A DNA stretch of 64,000 nucleotides from an uncultured Bacillota bacterium. Lineage in GTDB: Bacteria; Bacillota; Clostridia; Peptostreptococcales; Anaerovoracaceae. The notes below the pieces were generated by a model. The model worked only from the letters and a program-made list of their open reading frames with translations, had not been told where the DNA came from and searched no databases. Shown in pieces: positions 1 to 8,800 of this stretch (position 1 is the first letter of the stretch; each line of letters opens with the position of its first letter). The position numbers were made by a program, and so were the translations under genes. The DNA lies in assembly GCA_949287095.1 (NCBI GenBank), contig CASEFA010000001.1:1-64000 (forward strand), in the 5' to 3' direction.

Positions 1-97
1 CAGTCACCTGCAACACCCTTGCCTTCGGCTATATCCTTCCCACTACCGGGCGGATTCGGGACTTTCACCCGTTAGAAACGTGCGCCGCCAGGCGCAC
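1..97 (-). mobile_element. Group II intron, 5' end (domain I start), continues beyond the window
   Basis: Read on the minus strand, the segment starting at 97 opens with GTGCG, the conserved 5' end of bacterial group II introns. The first 7 nt pair exactly with GGCGCAC a few bases later, the short first helix typical of such introns. The following bases (GGGTGAAAGTCCC, then an AGCCGAAGGCAAGGG-type stretch) resemble the start of domain I in clostridial introns. Only about 97 nt are present, so neither the reverse transcriptase nor the 3' end can be seen. The intron lies 4 nt past the T-tract of a terminator hairpin, the preferred location of class C introns; that class assignment is inferred from position only. 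Confidence 0.7.
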
Positions 98-102
98 TAG
101 CA

Positions 103-139
103 AAAGACCACATCCAGAAAATCTTTGGATGTGGTCTTT
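103..139 (-). terminator. Rho-independent terminator downstream of tmRNA
   Basis: A perfect 14-bp inverted repeat (103-116 with 126-139, 9-nt loop) is followed on the minus strand by TTTTG. It is the first strong hairpin after the tmRNA 3' end. It is nearly symmetric, so it could also stop plus-strand transcripts. The group II intron starts 6 nt beyond the stem. Confidence 0.75.
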
Positions 140-163
140 ATACCATAAATTATTCCACGAATA

Positions 164-216
164 TGTCAACTTACTCGAACGGCTCAAATTTTTTTAGCCA
201 TAATAGTTCGAGTAAG
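164..216. repeat. 11-bp inverted repeat and promoter-like TTGACA between tmRNA and its terminator
   Basis: CTTACTCGAAC at 170-180 is exactly inverted at 206-216 with a 25-nt AT-rich loop. Next to it on the minus strand is TTGACA (169-164) followed 16 nt later by TATGGT, just before the terminator hairpin. No gene fits here. It could be an extra tmRNA 3' structure or a promoter for a very short RNA. Confidence 0.35.
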
Positions 217-223
217 GTACTTT

Positions 224-584
224 TGGTGGAGATGAGGAGAATCGAACTCCTGTCCGAAAGCATTTCCACGGGATTTTCTCCGAGCGCAGCTGATGTTTTA
301 TTGTTCGCGCGGGGCACCGCCCATCAGCAGGCTTTGTCCCTTGCTATCCCGTAGTTCCCCTGCGGTACCGGGAACTCCCGCAGAGTTTTCCTGCATGGTC
401 GTTGCCAGATCTCAGGTCTGCAGGTGAACCTGAGCTGACACGCGGGCTGCGTTAATTAAGCAGCAAATGCGAGTTTGTTGTTGTTTTTAGCGTTTATATT
501 TAAACGTGCCATTTTTAACGTAGACCTGGCAGCTACGGCTCGCTTATCCGGCTTCTACACCCCCGTCGAAACCTTTACATCCCC
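224..584 (-). ncRNA. ssrA: tmRNA (SsrA)
   Basis: This 361-nt transfer-messenger RNA rescues stalled ribosomes together with SmpB, whose gene lies 830 nt upstream in the same orientation. The 5' GGGGATG (584-578) pairs with CATCTCC just before the encoded CCA (226-224), giving the tRNA-like acceptor stem. The 5' part contains the usual TTCGACGGGGGTGTAG-type sequence and the 3' part a T-arm TTCGATTC. The most likely tag reading frame runs from a GCT resume codon at 491 to TAA at 456 and encodes AKNNNKLAFAA, with a second in-frame TAA after it. An earlier GCA could lengthen the tag, so the resume codon is inferred. The remainder would fold into the pseudoknots of a standard one-piece tmRNA. Confidence 0.95.
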
Positions 585-624
585 ATAATGTGCCGGGTGT
601 CAGGCCCGGTCATCTGTTATATTA

Positions 625-652
625 ATTATATCGCATATGCACGCTTTGTCAA
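625..652 (-). promoter_or_regulatory. Sigma-A promoter of ssrA
   Basis: On the minus strand TTGACA (652-647), a 16-bp spacer and TATAAT (630-625) form a consensus promoter. Predicted start is near 618, about 34 nt before the mature tmRNA 5' end. The leader contains a CCGGG/CCCGG hairpin that processing would remove. Confidence 0.85.
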
Positions 653-681
653 ATGCACAGAGTGAGTTCCGGGCTGAATCT

Positions 682-1401
682 TTATTCACATATGACGATT
701 TCCGGGGATTCAGCCGACACTATAAACTTCTCGCATTTTCCCCCGAGTTTTGACTCTGCGAGCGCGGCCAGCTCGTCGAGAGCCGCCTGTATTACGTCGA
801 CGTCGTCATCGCTGTCGCTTTCTATACACATGAATGTATTCTTCGTGTCGTCGGTTATCATGGTCCTCACCGCTTCTCTCCAGTTGAAGCAGCGGCATAT
901 TGCACCGGCATCGTCCTTATATACGACTTCGCCCGGATAAGGGGGCTCGCTTTTCTCACTTCCCAGAGTAACAAAGTCTTCACTACCATCCGCAACGGCA
1001 AGCCTTACATCACCGATGAACTTATCGATGTCCTCGCCGCCTACGGGTACGCCGTATTTCATGGAAATACCGTTATATATGTCAACCAGCGGATTTATAT
1101 TCCCTATCTGTCCGCCTTTGGATATGCGTTTCAGGAGCGCCTCTATAGAGCATCTTGCCCCTTTCTTTGTTTTGAATTTATAAAAGGCGCCGCGCCATTT
1201 CTTTATTGTCGGATTTTCTATGAATTCAGGATTTTCAACATGTTTCAGCCCCAGCCTCTCCGACTCGCGCAGATACGGGCCGTACTCGTTCAGGTATTTC
1301 TCCTCATCCTCCACGTGATTGTCGATCCCGCGGCAGATGAGAACTCCTATCCTTGCAGACGGAAATATCTCCAGAAAATCTTTTTCAAGCCTGAACTTCA
1401 T
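682..1401 (-). CDS. B3/B4 tRNA-binding domain protein (PheT-like editing domain, stand-alone)
   Basis: The 239-residue protein resembles the stand-alone B3/4 domain family (COG3382), related to the editing region of the phenylalanyl-tRNA synthetase beta chain. Visible family features are the KKGARCSIEALLKRI segment near residue 80 and the NPLVDIYN stretch near residue 105, which frame the B3/4 pocket. Members are thought to bind or check charged tRNA or free amino acids, but the substrate here is unknown. ATG at 1401 is preferred over GTG at 1404 because AGGAGG lies 8 nt upstream. It starts 12 nt after the smpB stop and probably shares its mRNA. There is no signal peptide or membrane segment, so it should be cytoplasmic. 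The family call is firm and the function open. Confidence 0.8.
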   Translation of the reverse strand: MKFRLEKDFLEIFPSARIGVLICRGIDNHVEDEEKYLNEYGPYLRESERLGLKHVENPEFIENPTIKKWRGAFYKFKTKKGARCSIEALLKRISKGGQIGNINPLVDIYNGISMKYGVPVGGEDIDKFIGDVRLAVADGSEDFVTLGSEKSEPPYPGEVVYKDDAGAICRCFNWREAVRTMITDDTKNTFMCIESDSDDDVDVIQAALDELAALAESKLGGKCEKFIVSAESPEIVICE

Positions 1402-1413
1402 CACCAGCGCCTC

Positions 1414-1881
1414 CTAATATCTCTGCTTCATCGCCCTGTCTATTTTCCGGGCGGCGTCTTTCTTTGCAATAGTTTCTCTCTTATCGTAGTTTTTCTTTCC
1501 CCGGGCAAGGGCAAGTTCCACTTTCGCCCTGCCGTCCTCGTTGATATACATGGTAAGCGGCACCAGCGTAAGACCGTCCCTTGTAATGGCTCCGAGAAGC
1601 TTCATTATCTCCCTCTTATGAAGCAGCAGCTTCCTCGGCCTTACGGAATCGACATTGAATCGGTTTCCCTGCTCGTACGGGCTTATATTCATCCCGTAAA
1701 TAAAAAGCTCGCCCCGGTTGTCGATTTTGGCGTAGCTTTCCTTTATGCTCACTTTGCCGGCTCTCACGGATTTTATCTCCGTCCCCGTAAGTACAATACC
1801 GGCTTCATATGTTTCCTCTATAAAATAGTCGTGGCGTGCTTTTTTATTATTCGCCACCAGCTTTCTTTCTCTCTTTGCCAT
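1414..1881 (-). CDS. smpB: SsrA-binding protein SmpB
   Basis: SmpB (155 residues, normal length) binds the tRNA-like domain of tmRNA and places it in the A site of stalled ribosomes. The family signature [14 protein letters not shown] near residues 33-46 marks the beta-barrel core. The basic tail [16 protein letters not shown] is the part that folds into the empty mRNA channel. The gene sits upstream of its RNA partner ssrA with only the B3/4 gene between them, a variant of the usual secG-rnr-smpB-ssrA order. No strong promoter is obvious between 1882 and 1921, so it may be transcribed with the signal peptidase genes. Confidence 0.97.
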   Translation of the reverse strand: MAKRERKLVANNKKARHDYFIEETYEAGIVLTGTEIKSVRAGKVSIKESYAKIDNRGELFIYGMNISPYEQGNRFNVDSVRPRKLLLHKREIMKLLGAITRDGLTLVPLTMYINEDGRAKVELALARGKKNYDKRETIAKKDAARKIDRAMKQRY

Positions 1882-1921
1882 AAACTAATCCTCAATTTAT
1901 ATGAACCGCAACAAAGCCGTA

Positions 1922-2536
1922 CTACCTGTCATCATAAGGGTTGTAAATTGAACCAAAGTCGCTGAACGGCAGCAGTCTCAGTACAGCCTTTCCGACTATG
2001 GCGTCCTCCGGAATGCATCCCACGTCCCCCGAGCGGCTGTCTTTGCTGTTAAGCCTGTTATCGCCCAGACAGAATATATAACCCTCGGGAACTTCCAAAT
2101 CGTGTATGCTGCCGTTGGTAACGCCGTCATTGGTATACGATGCGTCCTGAAGTTCTCCGTTCACGTATACTTCGCCGTTTTCAATGGTTATCACATCTCC
2201 GGGAAGTCCTATCACCCTTTTAATTATCAGCTTGTCGTTGCCTTTTTCGTCCAGAAGCGCTGTGTGAACTACTACAACATCGCCGTATTCCGGTTCACCC
2301 CTGAAGAGTCCGTAGGACTGCTTGCTCACGATAAGGTAGTCGCCGTCGTGGAGGTTCGGCTCCATAGATCTGCCTTCTACGAACGTGGGAGATATAAACT
2401 GCAGCACAACAATCGCCACGATTATGGCGATTGCAATGTCTCTTACCCATTCAAACACAGCCCTTCCATTGGACTTTTTTCTTTTTGCAGCTTTTTCTTC
2501 AGCTATTCGCTGTGTTCTTCGTCCCGGTTCGCTCAA
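1922..2536 (-). CDS. lepB: Signal peptidase I (first copy)
   Basis: This membrane serine protease (S26A, 204 residues) removes signal peptides from exported proteins. One transmembrane helix spans about residues 33-50. The catalytic serine is Ser58 in GRSMEP and the general-base lysine is Lys106 in KLIIKRVIG. GDNRLNSKDSR near residue 157 is box E. The start appears to be TTG at 2536, with GAGG 9 nt upstream. Compared with the second copy it has a longer basic cytoplasmic N-terminus. The two tandem peptidases are about 50% alike by eye and may differ in substrate range; the giant surface protein encoded downstream is one obvious client. Confidence 0.95.
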   Translation of the reverse strand: MSEPGRRTQRIAEEKAAKRKKSNGRAVFEWVRDIAIAIIVAIVVLQFISPTFVEGRSMEPNLHDGDYLIVSKQSYGLFRGEPEYGDVVVVHTALLDEKGNDKLIIKRVIGLPGDVITIENGEVYVNGELQDASYTNDGVTNGSIHDLEVPEGYIFCLGDNRLNSKDSRSGDVGCIPEDAIVGKAVLRLLPFSDFGSIYNPYDDR

Positions 2537-2578
2537 CTGTTTTCTACCTCACAATATTCCTGTCTGAATCTATTCAAT

Positions 2579-3115
2579 CTACTCATAGGGGTTATCTGTA
2601 AAACCGGCTCTGTCAAAAGGCCATATTCTGAAAACAGCCTTGCCGATTACGTCATCCAGTTCTATAAATCCAACCGACGGATATCTGCTGTCCATGCTTA
2701 TGCCGCGGTTATCTCCAAGACAGAACAACGTATTCTCCGGCACCACCAGATCCTCTATGGCTCCCTTCGTATAGCCGTCAAGAGTATAGCTGTCATCGAG
2801 AAGTGTTCCGTTGACATACACATCTCCTTCATCTATCGCTATGACGTCCCCGGCAACTCCTATGACTCTTTTGATTATAAGCTTGTCTCTGCCTTCATCG
2901 TCCTTTAGGCTCGATTCCGCAACAATTACGTCCCCTGTTTCGGGTTCGCCTCCGAACAGCATGTAGGACTGTCTGCTCACGATAATGTAGTCGCCGTCCG
3001 AAAATCCCGGTTCCATAGAGTCTCCCTCCACGAACATGGGCTTCACGAACTGAATAATCACCAGCGCCACAGCAAGCGCAGCTATCACGTCAATCAGTAT
3101 ATCTCTAACCTTCAT
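2579..3115 (-). CDS. lepB: Signal peptidase I (second copy)
   Basis: A second type I signal peptidase of 178 residues. The transmembrane helix is at about residues 8-25, the nucleophile is Ser33 in GDSMEP and the base is Lys82 in KLIIKRVIG. Box E is GDNRGISMDSR. Its ATG overlaps the TGA of the pseudouridine synthase gene (ATGA), so the two are translationally coupled, and the first-copy gene starts 42 nt after its stop. Tandem lepB genes are common in Firmicutes. Confidence 0.95.
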   Translation of the reverse strand: MKVRDILIDVIAALAVALVIIQFVKPMFVEGDSMEPGFSDGDYIIVSRQSYMLFGGEPETGDVIVAESSLKDDEGRDKLIIKRVIGVAGDVIAIDEGDVYVNGTLLDDSYTLDGYTKGAIEDLVVPENTLFCLGDNRGISMDSRYPSVGFIELDDVIGKAVFRIWPFDRAGFTDNPYE

Positions 3116-4092
3116 ATGCCCGTCGCATCCCGTCCGAATATGCTCTCGGCTATCCTCTTGAAATCTTCCGGCAGCCCGGCTTTTATCTCAAGACCATCGA
3201 GATATTCAAGCACTCCTCCCGGATTTCCGAATTTAATTCTGTATGCGTGAAGCAGCTGAGCGCCCAGCCCCCATCTGCTTTTCGCCTTCCGGTTCATCAG
3301 GCTGTCTCCGTACTTGGGATCTCCGATAAGCGGATACCCCGCTTCCGCAAGCTGAACTCTTATCTGATGCGTTCTGCCGGTGAGTATTTCTATCTCCGCC
3401 AGAGTAAAACCGTTCCCCGTAATAATCGGCCTTGCTACGGTCTCCATCGTCTTACCGCTGCCGTCTTCCGTCAGTGATACGATATTCCTGCTGCCGTCCT
3501 TCACCATGCGGTCCTTAAGCACAAGTCCCTTTTCCATTTCGCCTGACGTAATGGTAAGGTAATACTTGCCGACGGCCTTCCTTTCTCTTATAGCCCGGTT
3601 AAGCTGCTGAAGAGCAGGCGCGTTCTTCCCGAACAGCACGATTCCCGTCGTATTCCTGTCCAGCCTGTTTACCGGCGCAGGCGTAAACGTCTTTTCCAGT
3701 CGGGGGTTATAGGTTCCTTCTTCTATTAGATAGTCGATCACCTGATTAGCCAGGTGGTTCTTCTTTTCCGTTCTGTCTCCGTGGGTGAGCAGCCCGAAAG
3801 GTTTTTCCACGGCGATGATATTATCGTCTTCGTAAGCCGTCTTAAACTGGCGCTTCACCTTCCTGTGCTCCGGCTTTCTGACAAAGTCTGCAAGCTTATC
3901 GTCGCTGATGTATACGGTCACCATATCGCCTTCTTTAAGAACGGCGTCTTCCGGGCTTCTCCTGCCGTTGACTTTAACGTCTTTCCTTATGGCTCTGTAT
4001 ATATATGACAGCGGTGCTTCAGCCAGATATTTTTTCAGGAAGCGGTCCAGTCTCTGACCTGCTTCATTTCGTCCGATTTCAATATTCACCAT
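3112..4092 (-). CDS. RluA-family rRNA/tRNA pseudouridine synthase
   Basis: The protein (326 residues from this start) has an N-terminal S4 RNA-binding domain (about residues 1-70) and an RluA catalytic domain. The catalytic aspartate is Asp145 in RLDRNTTG. GRTHQIRVQLA and YPLIGDPKYG are later family motifs. It isomerises uridine in 23S rRNA or tRNA, and RluC/RluD-like specificity cannot be told from sequence alone. The ATG at 4092 is chosen because the S4 domain begins there and because a promoter -10 lies only 7 nt upstream, which excludes the longer reading from 4128. The transcript would then be leaderless or nearly so. It heads a coupled run with the two signal peptidases. Confidence 0.92.
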   Translation of the reverse strand: MVNIEIGRNEAGQRLDRFLKKYLAEAPLSYIYRAIRKDVKVNGRRSPEDAVLKEGDMVTVYISDDKLADFVRKPEHRKVKRQFKTAYEDDNIIAVEKPFGLLTHGDRTEKKNHLANQVIDYLIEEGTYNPRLEKTFTPAPVNRLDRNTTGIVLFGKNAPALQQLNRAIRERKAVGKYYLTITSGEMEKGLVLKDRMVKDGSRNIVSLTEDGSGKTMETVARPIITGNGFTLAEIEILTGRTHQIRVQLAEAGYPLIGDPKYGDSLMNRKAKSRWGLGAQLLHAYRIKFGNPGGVLEYLDGLEIKAGLPEDFKRIAESIFGRDATGI

Positions 4093-4099
4093 AGAAATC

Positions 4100-4128
4100 A
4101 TTATACAACAGCGGGTATGATAAATCAA
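4100..4128 (-). promoter_or_regulatory. Promoter of the RluA-family gene (probably leaderless)
   Basis: Minus strand TTGATT (4128-4123), a 17-bp spacer and TATAAT (4105-4100). The last T of the -10 is 7 nt from the A of the ATG at 4092, so transcription should begin at or next to the start codon. Confidence 0.7.
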
Positions 4129-4212
4129 AAATAATTTGTTTACACGTGTGAAATATGTTAAATTATATGTGTAAGCAAAATATGCTGAAAAGGGAAAAGG
4201 AGAGTGATTTTT

Positions 4213-4683
4213 TTGAAATTCCTGAAGGATTTTTTTTATGATAAAAACGACGTTCTCGTCGCCCTTATAATTCTGGTTCTTGCCGGCGGACTGATTCTCT
4301 GGCGCATCGACGTTATAATGGAGTATCCGTCTACTCTGGTGGCTGAAATTGACGTTTCCAAAACCACCGAAGAAACCGCTGAAAACGCCGATGAAGATAC
4401 CTCTTCCAAGTCTCCTGACGAGGGCAGCGGCAGTGGGGGCGACTCATCTTCCGGCATCATGACCGACGGAATACTTAACCAGTCCGTGACCGTCACAATT
4501 CCGAGCGGAAGCGCCACGGGAGCCGTGGATGCGCTCATAGCAGCAGGACTCTTTGAATCATACGACGATTTTGTAACGACGTGCCGATCCTCCGGATGCA
4601 CTCCGGAAAACATAAAAGCCACGACCTACACCTTCGATGCGGGTATGACTAAAGCAGACATAGCCGCCAAAGTTACGGCGTAG
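4213..4683 (+). CDS. Small membrane-anchored protein with MltG/YceG-like C-terminal segment
   Basis: A 156-residue protein with one transmembrane helix near residues 13-29, an acidic Ser/Gly-rich linker and a folded C-terminal part (TVTIPSGSATGAVDALIAAGLF...). The last part resembles the LysM-like N-terminal module of the endolytic transglycosylase MltG family: a weak-tendency loading segment, without any catalytic domain. It probably sits on the outer face of the membrane and contacts peptidoglycan; the role is inferred. TTG at 4213 is preferred over GTG at 4204 because AAGGAG (4197-4202) is only 1 nt from the GTG. It is followed 30 nt later by fba and is divergent from the RluA-family gene. 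Confidence 0.7.
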   Translation: MKFLKDFFYDKNDVLVALIILVLAGGLILWRIDVIMEYPSTLVAEIDVSKTTEETAENADEDTSSKSPDEGSGSGGDSSSGIMTDGILNQSVTVTIPSGSATGAVDALIAAGLFESYDDFVTTCRSSGCTPENIKATTYTFDAGMTKADIAAKVTA

Positions 4684-4713
4684 AGTTGAAGATTTTAATA
4701 CAGGAGGTTAATC

Positions 4714-5643
4714 ATGGCATTAGTATCAACTAAAGAAATGTTCGCCAAAGCCTTGAACGATGACTACGCCATCGGAGCGTTCAACGTGAACAACATGGAA
4801 ATAATTCAGGGTATCGTAGACGCCGCTCAGGCGGAAAACGCCCCTCTCATTCTTCAGGTATCCGCAGGCGCGAGAAAGTACGCAAAGCCTGCCTACCTGA
4901 CAAAGCTGGTTGAAGCGGCCATCATAGATACGGGAGTCGACGTGGCTCTTCACCTCGACCACGGCGAGGATTTTGACATCTGCAAAAAGTGCGTCGACGA
5001 CGGCTTCACCTCCGTCATGATCGACGGCTCCAAGCATCCTTTCGAGGAAAATATCGCCCTGACAAAGGAAGTAGTCGAGTACGCCCACGCCCACGGCGTT
5101 GTAGTCGAAGCAGAGCTGGGAAAGCTTGCCGGCGTAGAAGATAACATCAAGGTCGACGCCAGATCGGCAACATTCACCGACCCTGACGAGGCAGCGGAGT
5201 TCGTTGAAAGAACGGGAGTGGATTCCCTGGCCATCGCCATCGGCACCAGCCACGGCGCATATAAATTCAAAGGCGAACCGTACTTGGATTTCGAGAGACT
5301 TAAGAAAATCCACGCCCTCATTCCGGACACACCGCTGGTTCTTCACGGCGCATCTTCCGTTCTCAAGGAATTCGTGGACAGGTGCAACGAATACGGCGGA
5401 CAGATTCCGGGCGCTCAGGGCGTTCCTGAGGATATGATTCGCGAAGCCGCAAAATACGGCATATGCAAGGTCAACATCGACACCGACCTGAGACTCGCCA
5501 TGACCGCCGAAATCAGAAGAGTTCTCGTTGAAAACCCTGCCGAGTTCGACCCGAGAAAATACTTGGGTCCCGGCAGAGACGCCATCACCAGAATGGTACA
5601 GCATAAAATCAGAAACGTGCTGAACTGCTCCGGAAAGAAATAG
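4714..5643 (+). CDS. fba: Class II fructose-1,6-bisphosphate aldolase
   Basis: This zinc-dependent glycolytic and gluconeogenic aldolase (309 residues) cleaves fructose-1,6-bisphosphate to DHAP and glyceraldehyde-3-phosphate in the cytoplasm. HLDHG at residues 80-84 holds the catalytic aspartate and a zinc histidine. VEAELGKLAG near residue 133, the GTSHGAYK loop near residue 178 (phosphate and zinc) and LHGASS near residue 210 are further family motifs. The start is set by AGGAGG 7 nt before ATG. It lies 30 nt behind the small membrane protein and is closed by a strong terminator. Confidence 0.96.
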   Translation: MALVSTKEMFAKALNDDYAIGAFNVNNMEIIQGIVDAAQAENAPLILQVSAGARKYAKPAYLTKLVEAAIIDTGVDVALHLDHGEDFDICKKCVDDGFTSVMIDGSKHPFEENIALTKEVVEYAHAHGVVVEAELGKLAGVEDNIKVDARSATFTDPDEAAEFVERTGVDSLAIAIGTSHGAYKFKGEPYLDFERLKKIHALIPDTPLVLHGASSVLKEFVDRCNEYGGQIPGAQGVPEDMIREAAKYGICKVNIDTDLRLAMTAEIRRVLVENPAEFDPRKYLGPGRDAITRMVQHKIRNVLNCSGKK

Positions 5644-5669
5644 CCCCTCAACATTGATAAATCATACCG

Positions 5670-5701
5670 CAGGCTGCCGCCGAAACGGCAGCCTGTTTTT
5701 T
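5670..5701 (+). terminator. Terminator of fba
   Basis: A perfect 10-bp stem CAGGCTGCCG/CGGCAGCCTG (5670-5679 with 5686-5695) is followed by a T-run to 5701. Confidence 0.9.
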
Positions 5702-5758
5702 ATTGCATAGATATAACTAAAATAAATTTGAGAATTCTTTTTTAATTCTTTATAGTTG

Positions 5759-5787
5759 TTGTTTTCTTACTAAATATGATGTATAAT
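5759..5787 (+). promoter_or_regulatory. Promoter of the giant surface-protein gene
   Basis: TTGTTT (5759-5764), a 17-bp spacer and TATAAT (5782-5787). The roughly 95-nt leader up to the ATG at 5886 holds a short CGAAC/GTTCG inverted pair and a G-rich stretch near 5803. Nothing else is recognisable in the gap between fba and this gene. Confidence 0.7.
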
Positions 5788-5885
5788 AAAAAGACATTTT
5801 AAAAGGGGCAGCGGGGTTTGTATAGATAATTTTTATGCGAACACCGACTATTCAACTAGTTCGTGTTTCGGGAAAGGAAAGTGAT

Positions 5886-8800
5886 ATGTATAAGACTCTT
5901 TCAGGCAAGAAATCTGTATGCATGACGGTCTTTGTCATCGTTGTCATCATGACCCTGATAGCAGCGATGTTCTTCCCTTCGACTGTTTCGGCAGCCGGAA
6001 AGACGTCGGACGGAAATACGACCGGTTCCTACGCGCAGAATCTTGGCGATAATTCATCGACAAGATATGCGGGAAGGGTATGGACCGATAAGACGGTGTA
6101 TACAGAGGATGCCACATTCCCAGGCGATGTCGGAAATGTAACGGTTAAAAACGATTCCGACTTCCTTGTGGCATATTCGGCACTGGCCACAACACAGAAT
6201 ATAACCGGCAAAAGCTCGGTTCCTGTTGATGTGGTTTTTGTAATCGATAATTCCAACTCTATGGACACTGATTTAACTTATCAGCAGACTCGTTTGGAAG
6301 CAACGGTGGCAGCTGTAAATACCTCTATTGCGAAAGTAATGGAATCTCATCCTGATTCCAGAGTTGCAGTAGTGGTATATGGCAGCAGCGCTCATACACT
6401 TTTGCCTTTGGGACATTATGATCCAATGCCAAGTGGAAACTACATTGCTGTAGACGGAAGTTTCACAGGAAACAATCGTAGCTATACAGAGTTTTCTGCG
6501 TCTGAAAGCCACACTCTTCTCATGCAGGGAGCTAATCGTGGTACCAACATTCATATGGGTGTTGATACCGGTTTGGATATCCTGAAGAATGCTGAAGATA
6601 TTGGTGAAGGTGCATCCAAGCATGTGCCTGCGTTGATTCTGCTTTCTGACGGCGCTGCTACTTATTCAGGTTCCGGTGACTGGTGGAATCCGTCAGGATC
6701 TGAAGGCACTGGTAGTACGACAAATAATGCTCACGCACTCAAGGTTGCCATGAATGCCCAGTATAACAAGCAACAGATTAACGAACATTATGGAATTGAA
6801 GATCCGGATTCTGCAACTGCCTGCAAGATTTATACCATCGGTATGGGTATTGAGCAGTTGAGAGAAACAGGATGGGGTGCAAATAATAACAATTACCATC
6901 GCGCTCAGATGGCGCTCGATCCAGGAACTCATCTGACTGACAACAACGATGTTGCAAATGCAATCGAAGATGCCTGGGACTGGTATATAAACGGTAAAAG
7001 GGTAAATACAGGTTCATTCTGGAATCCAAATTATGAAACCACCTATACTCCGGAATTGGATAACTATACCTTTGAACATCCACGTACAGGTGACATCTCT
7101 ACCATCGCATATAACGATGGCTACTATTCCGCTGAAAATGCAGAAGATGTAACAAATGTATTCGACGATATCACAAGCGAAATCGTTTCCGCATCTGCTC
7201 AGGCGCCTACTCAGATTGAGGGTGGCGATCCTCTTAACAGCGGATACCTGACATATACTGACCCTATCGGCGAGTATATGGAAGTAAAAGACATAAAGTC
7301 AATCATCTACGGTGGTAAGCAGTTTACTCAGAAGAGTTCTTCAACTGATGGAAATACAACCACATATACATTTACAGGAGATAAGATTGATTCTCCTGTA
7401 TATGGTGAGCTTGATGTTTCCTCTATAGAAATTAGCGTAACAAAGGATGCAGACGGTAACGAAACACTTACCGTAAAGATTCCTGCGGCGGCTATTCCGC
7501 TGAGAGTGAACACCGTTGATATAGACGAAAACGGTGCTATTACCAATACAAACAACAACGCTTATCCTGCAAGAATACTTTACACAGTAGGAGCCCGTGA
7601 AGGCGTTAATCTGAATACACTGGAAGGTGTAAGCGATGATTATATCAGCGCTAATATGACTGAAGACGGACAGTATGTAAACTTCTACAGTAATAAATAC
7701 AGCGGCAACACACAGAATGATAAGACTGTGGGAGATGCCAAGGTAACATTTACTGCTGCTGAGACAAATCCGTTCTTCTTTATTCAGGAGGATACACCTC
7801 TCTACACAGCAGAAGATACAAATGCTGTTGCAACAAATGTTAGTAATGATAATACCCCTTATTATTTCCAGATAACCTACTATGAAGGCAACGAGGAAAA
7901 GACTGAGTGGGTATCAAGACCTGGTTCCACATTCTATGTAAATGGATCAAGCGAAAACACGCTTACTATTGTGGATGGACAGGCAAACATCAAGCAGGGT
8001 GCACCAAGACTTGGCTACCTTACTGATTTTGCACAGTCAAAGGGTGAAAACACCACAAACACTGCAGAACAGGTATTCCACCCTGTATATGACGGCAACG
8101 GTCAATTCACAATTTATCTTGGTAACAACGGCGTACTTCAGGCAAACGCTCCTAAATCCCTGACAGTTGAAAAGGATGTAGCTGCAGGTGAAGGACTTAC
8201 AGCACCTGATGCTGACTTCACATTTGAAGTAACTGTGGCATCCAAGGCTGATACTACAGGTGATGCTATACTGACAGATGCAGATGGTCAGACAACTGAT
8301 AAGGAACTGACATTTGACGCAGATGGTAAGGCAACATTCACTCTTAAGGACGGACAGTCTATGGAAATTCTTAATATAGGAGAGGGTGTTGATTACACAG
8401 TTAAAGAAATAAATCTGCCGGCAGGATTTACTTCCAATCAGGCAGACAATACAAAGACAGGTACGGTATCAAGTACCGATGAAGACAATGTTGTTACATT
8501 CACTAATACATATAATGTAACAGAAGTGACAACAGAAGATCTGGGAATCACCTTAGGCGGTACGAAGAGCATTACAGGCCGTGATTTCCAGGCAAATGAC
8601 AAATTTGTATTTAATATAGCAGCGGGTCAGAGAACACCTGATGCTCCGCTTCCTACTGAAGATATAGATCAGGATGGAAGTGCGACTACGGCAACGGTAA
8701 ATCCGACATCAGGCGATGAGGTTTCATTCGAATTCGGAGCTGTAACCTTCGATAAGCCGGGTGAATACAGATATGTTATTACAGAAAATACCGGAACTCT

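Noticed and set aside
5835-5885. Upstream start for the giant surface protein
   Set aside because: No ribosome binding site and it would place 17 extra residues before the signal peptide.
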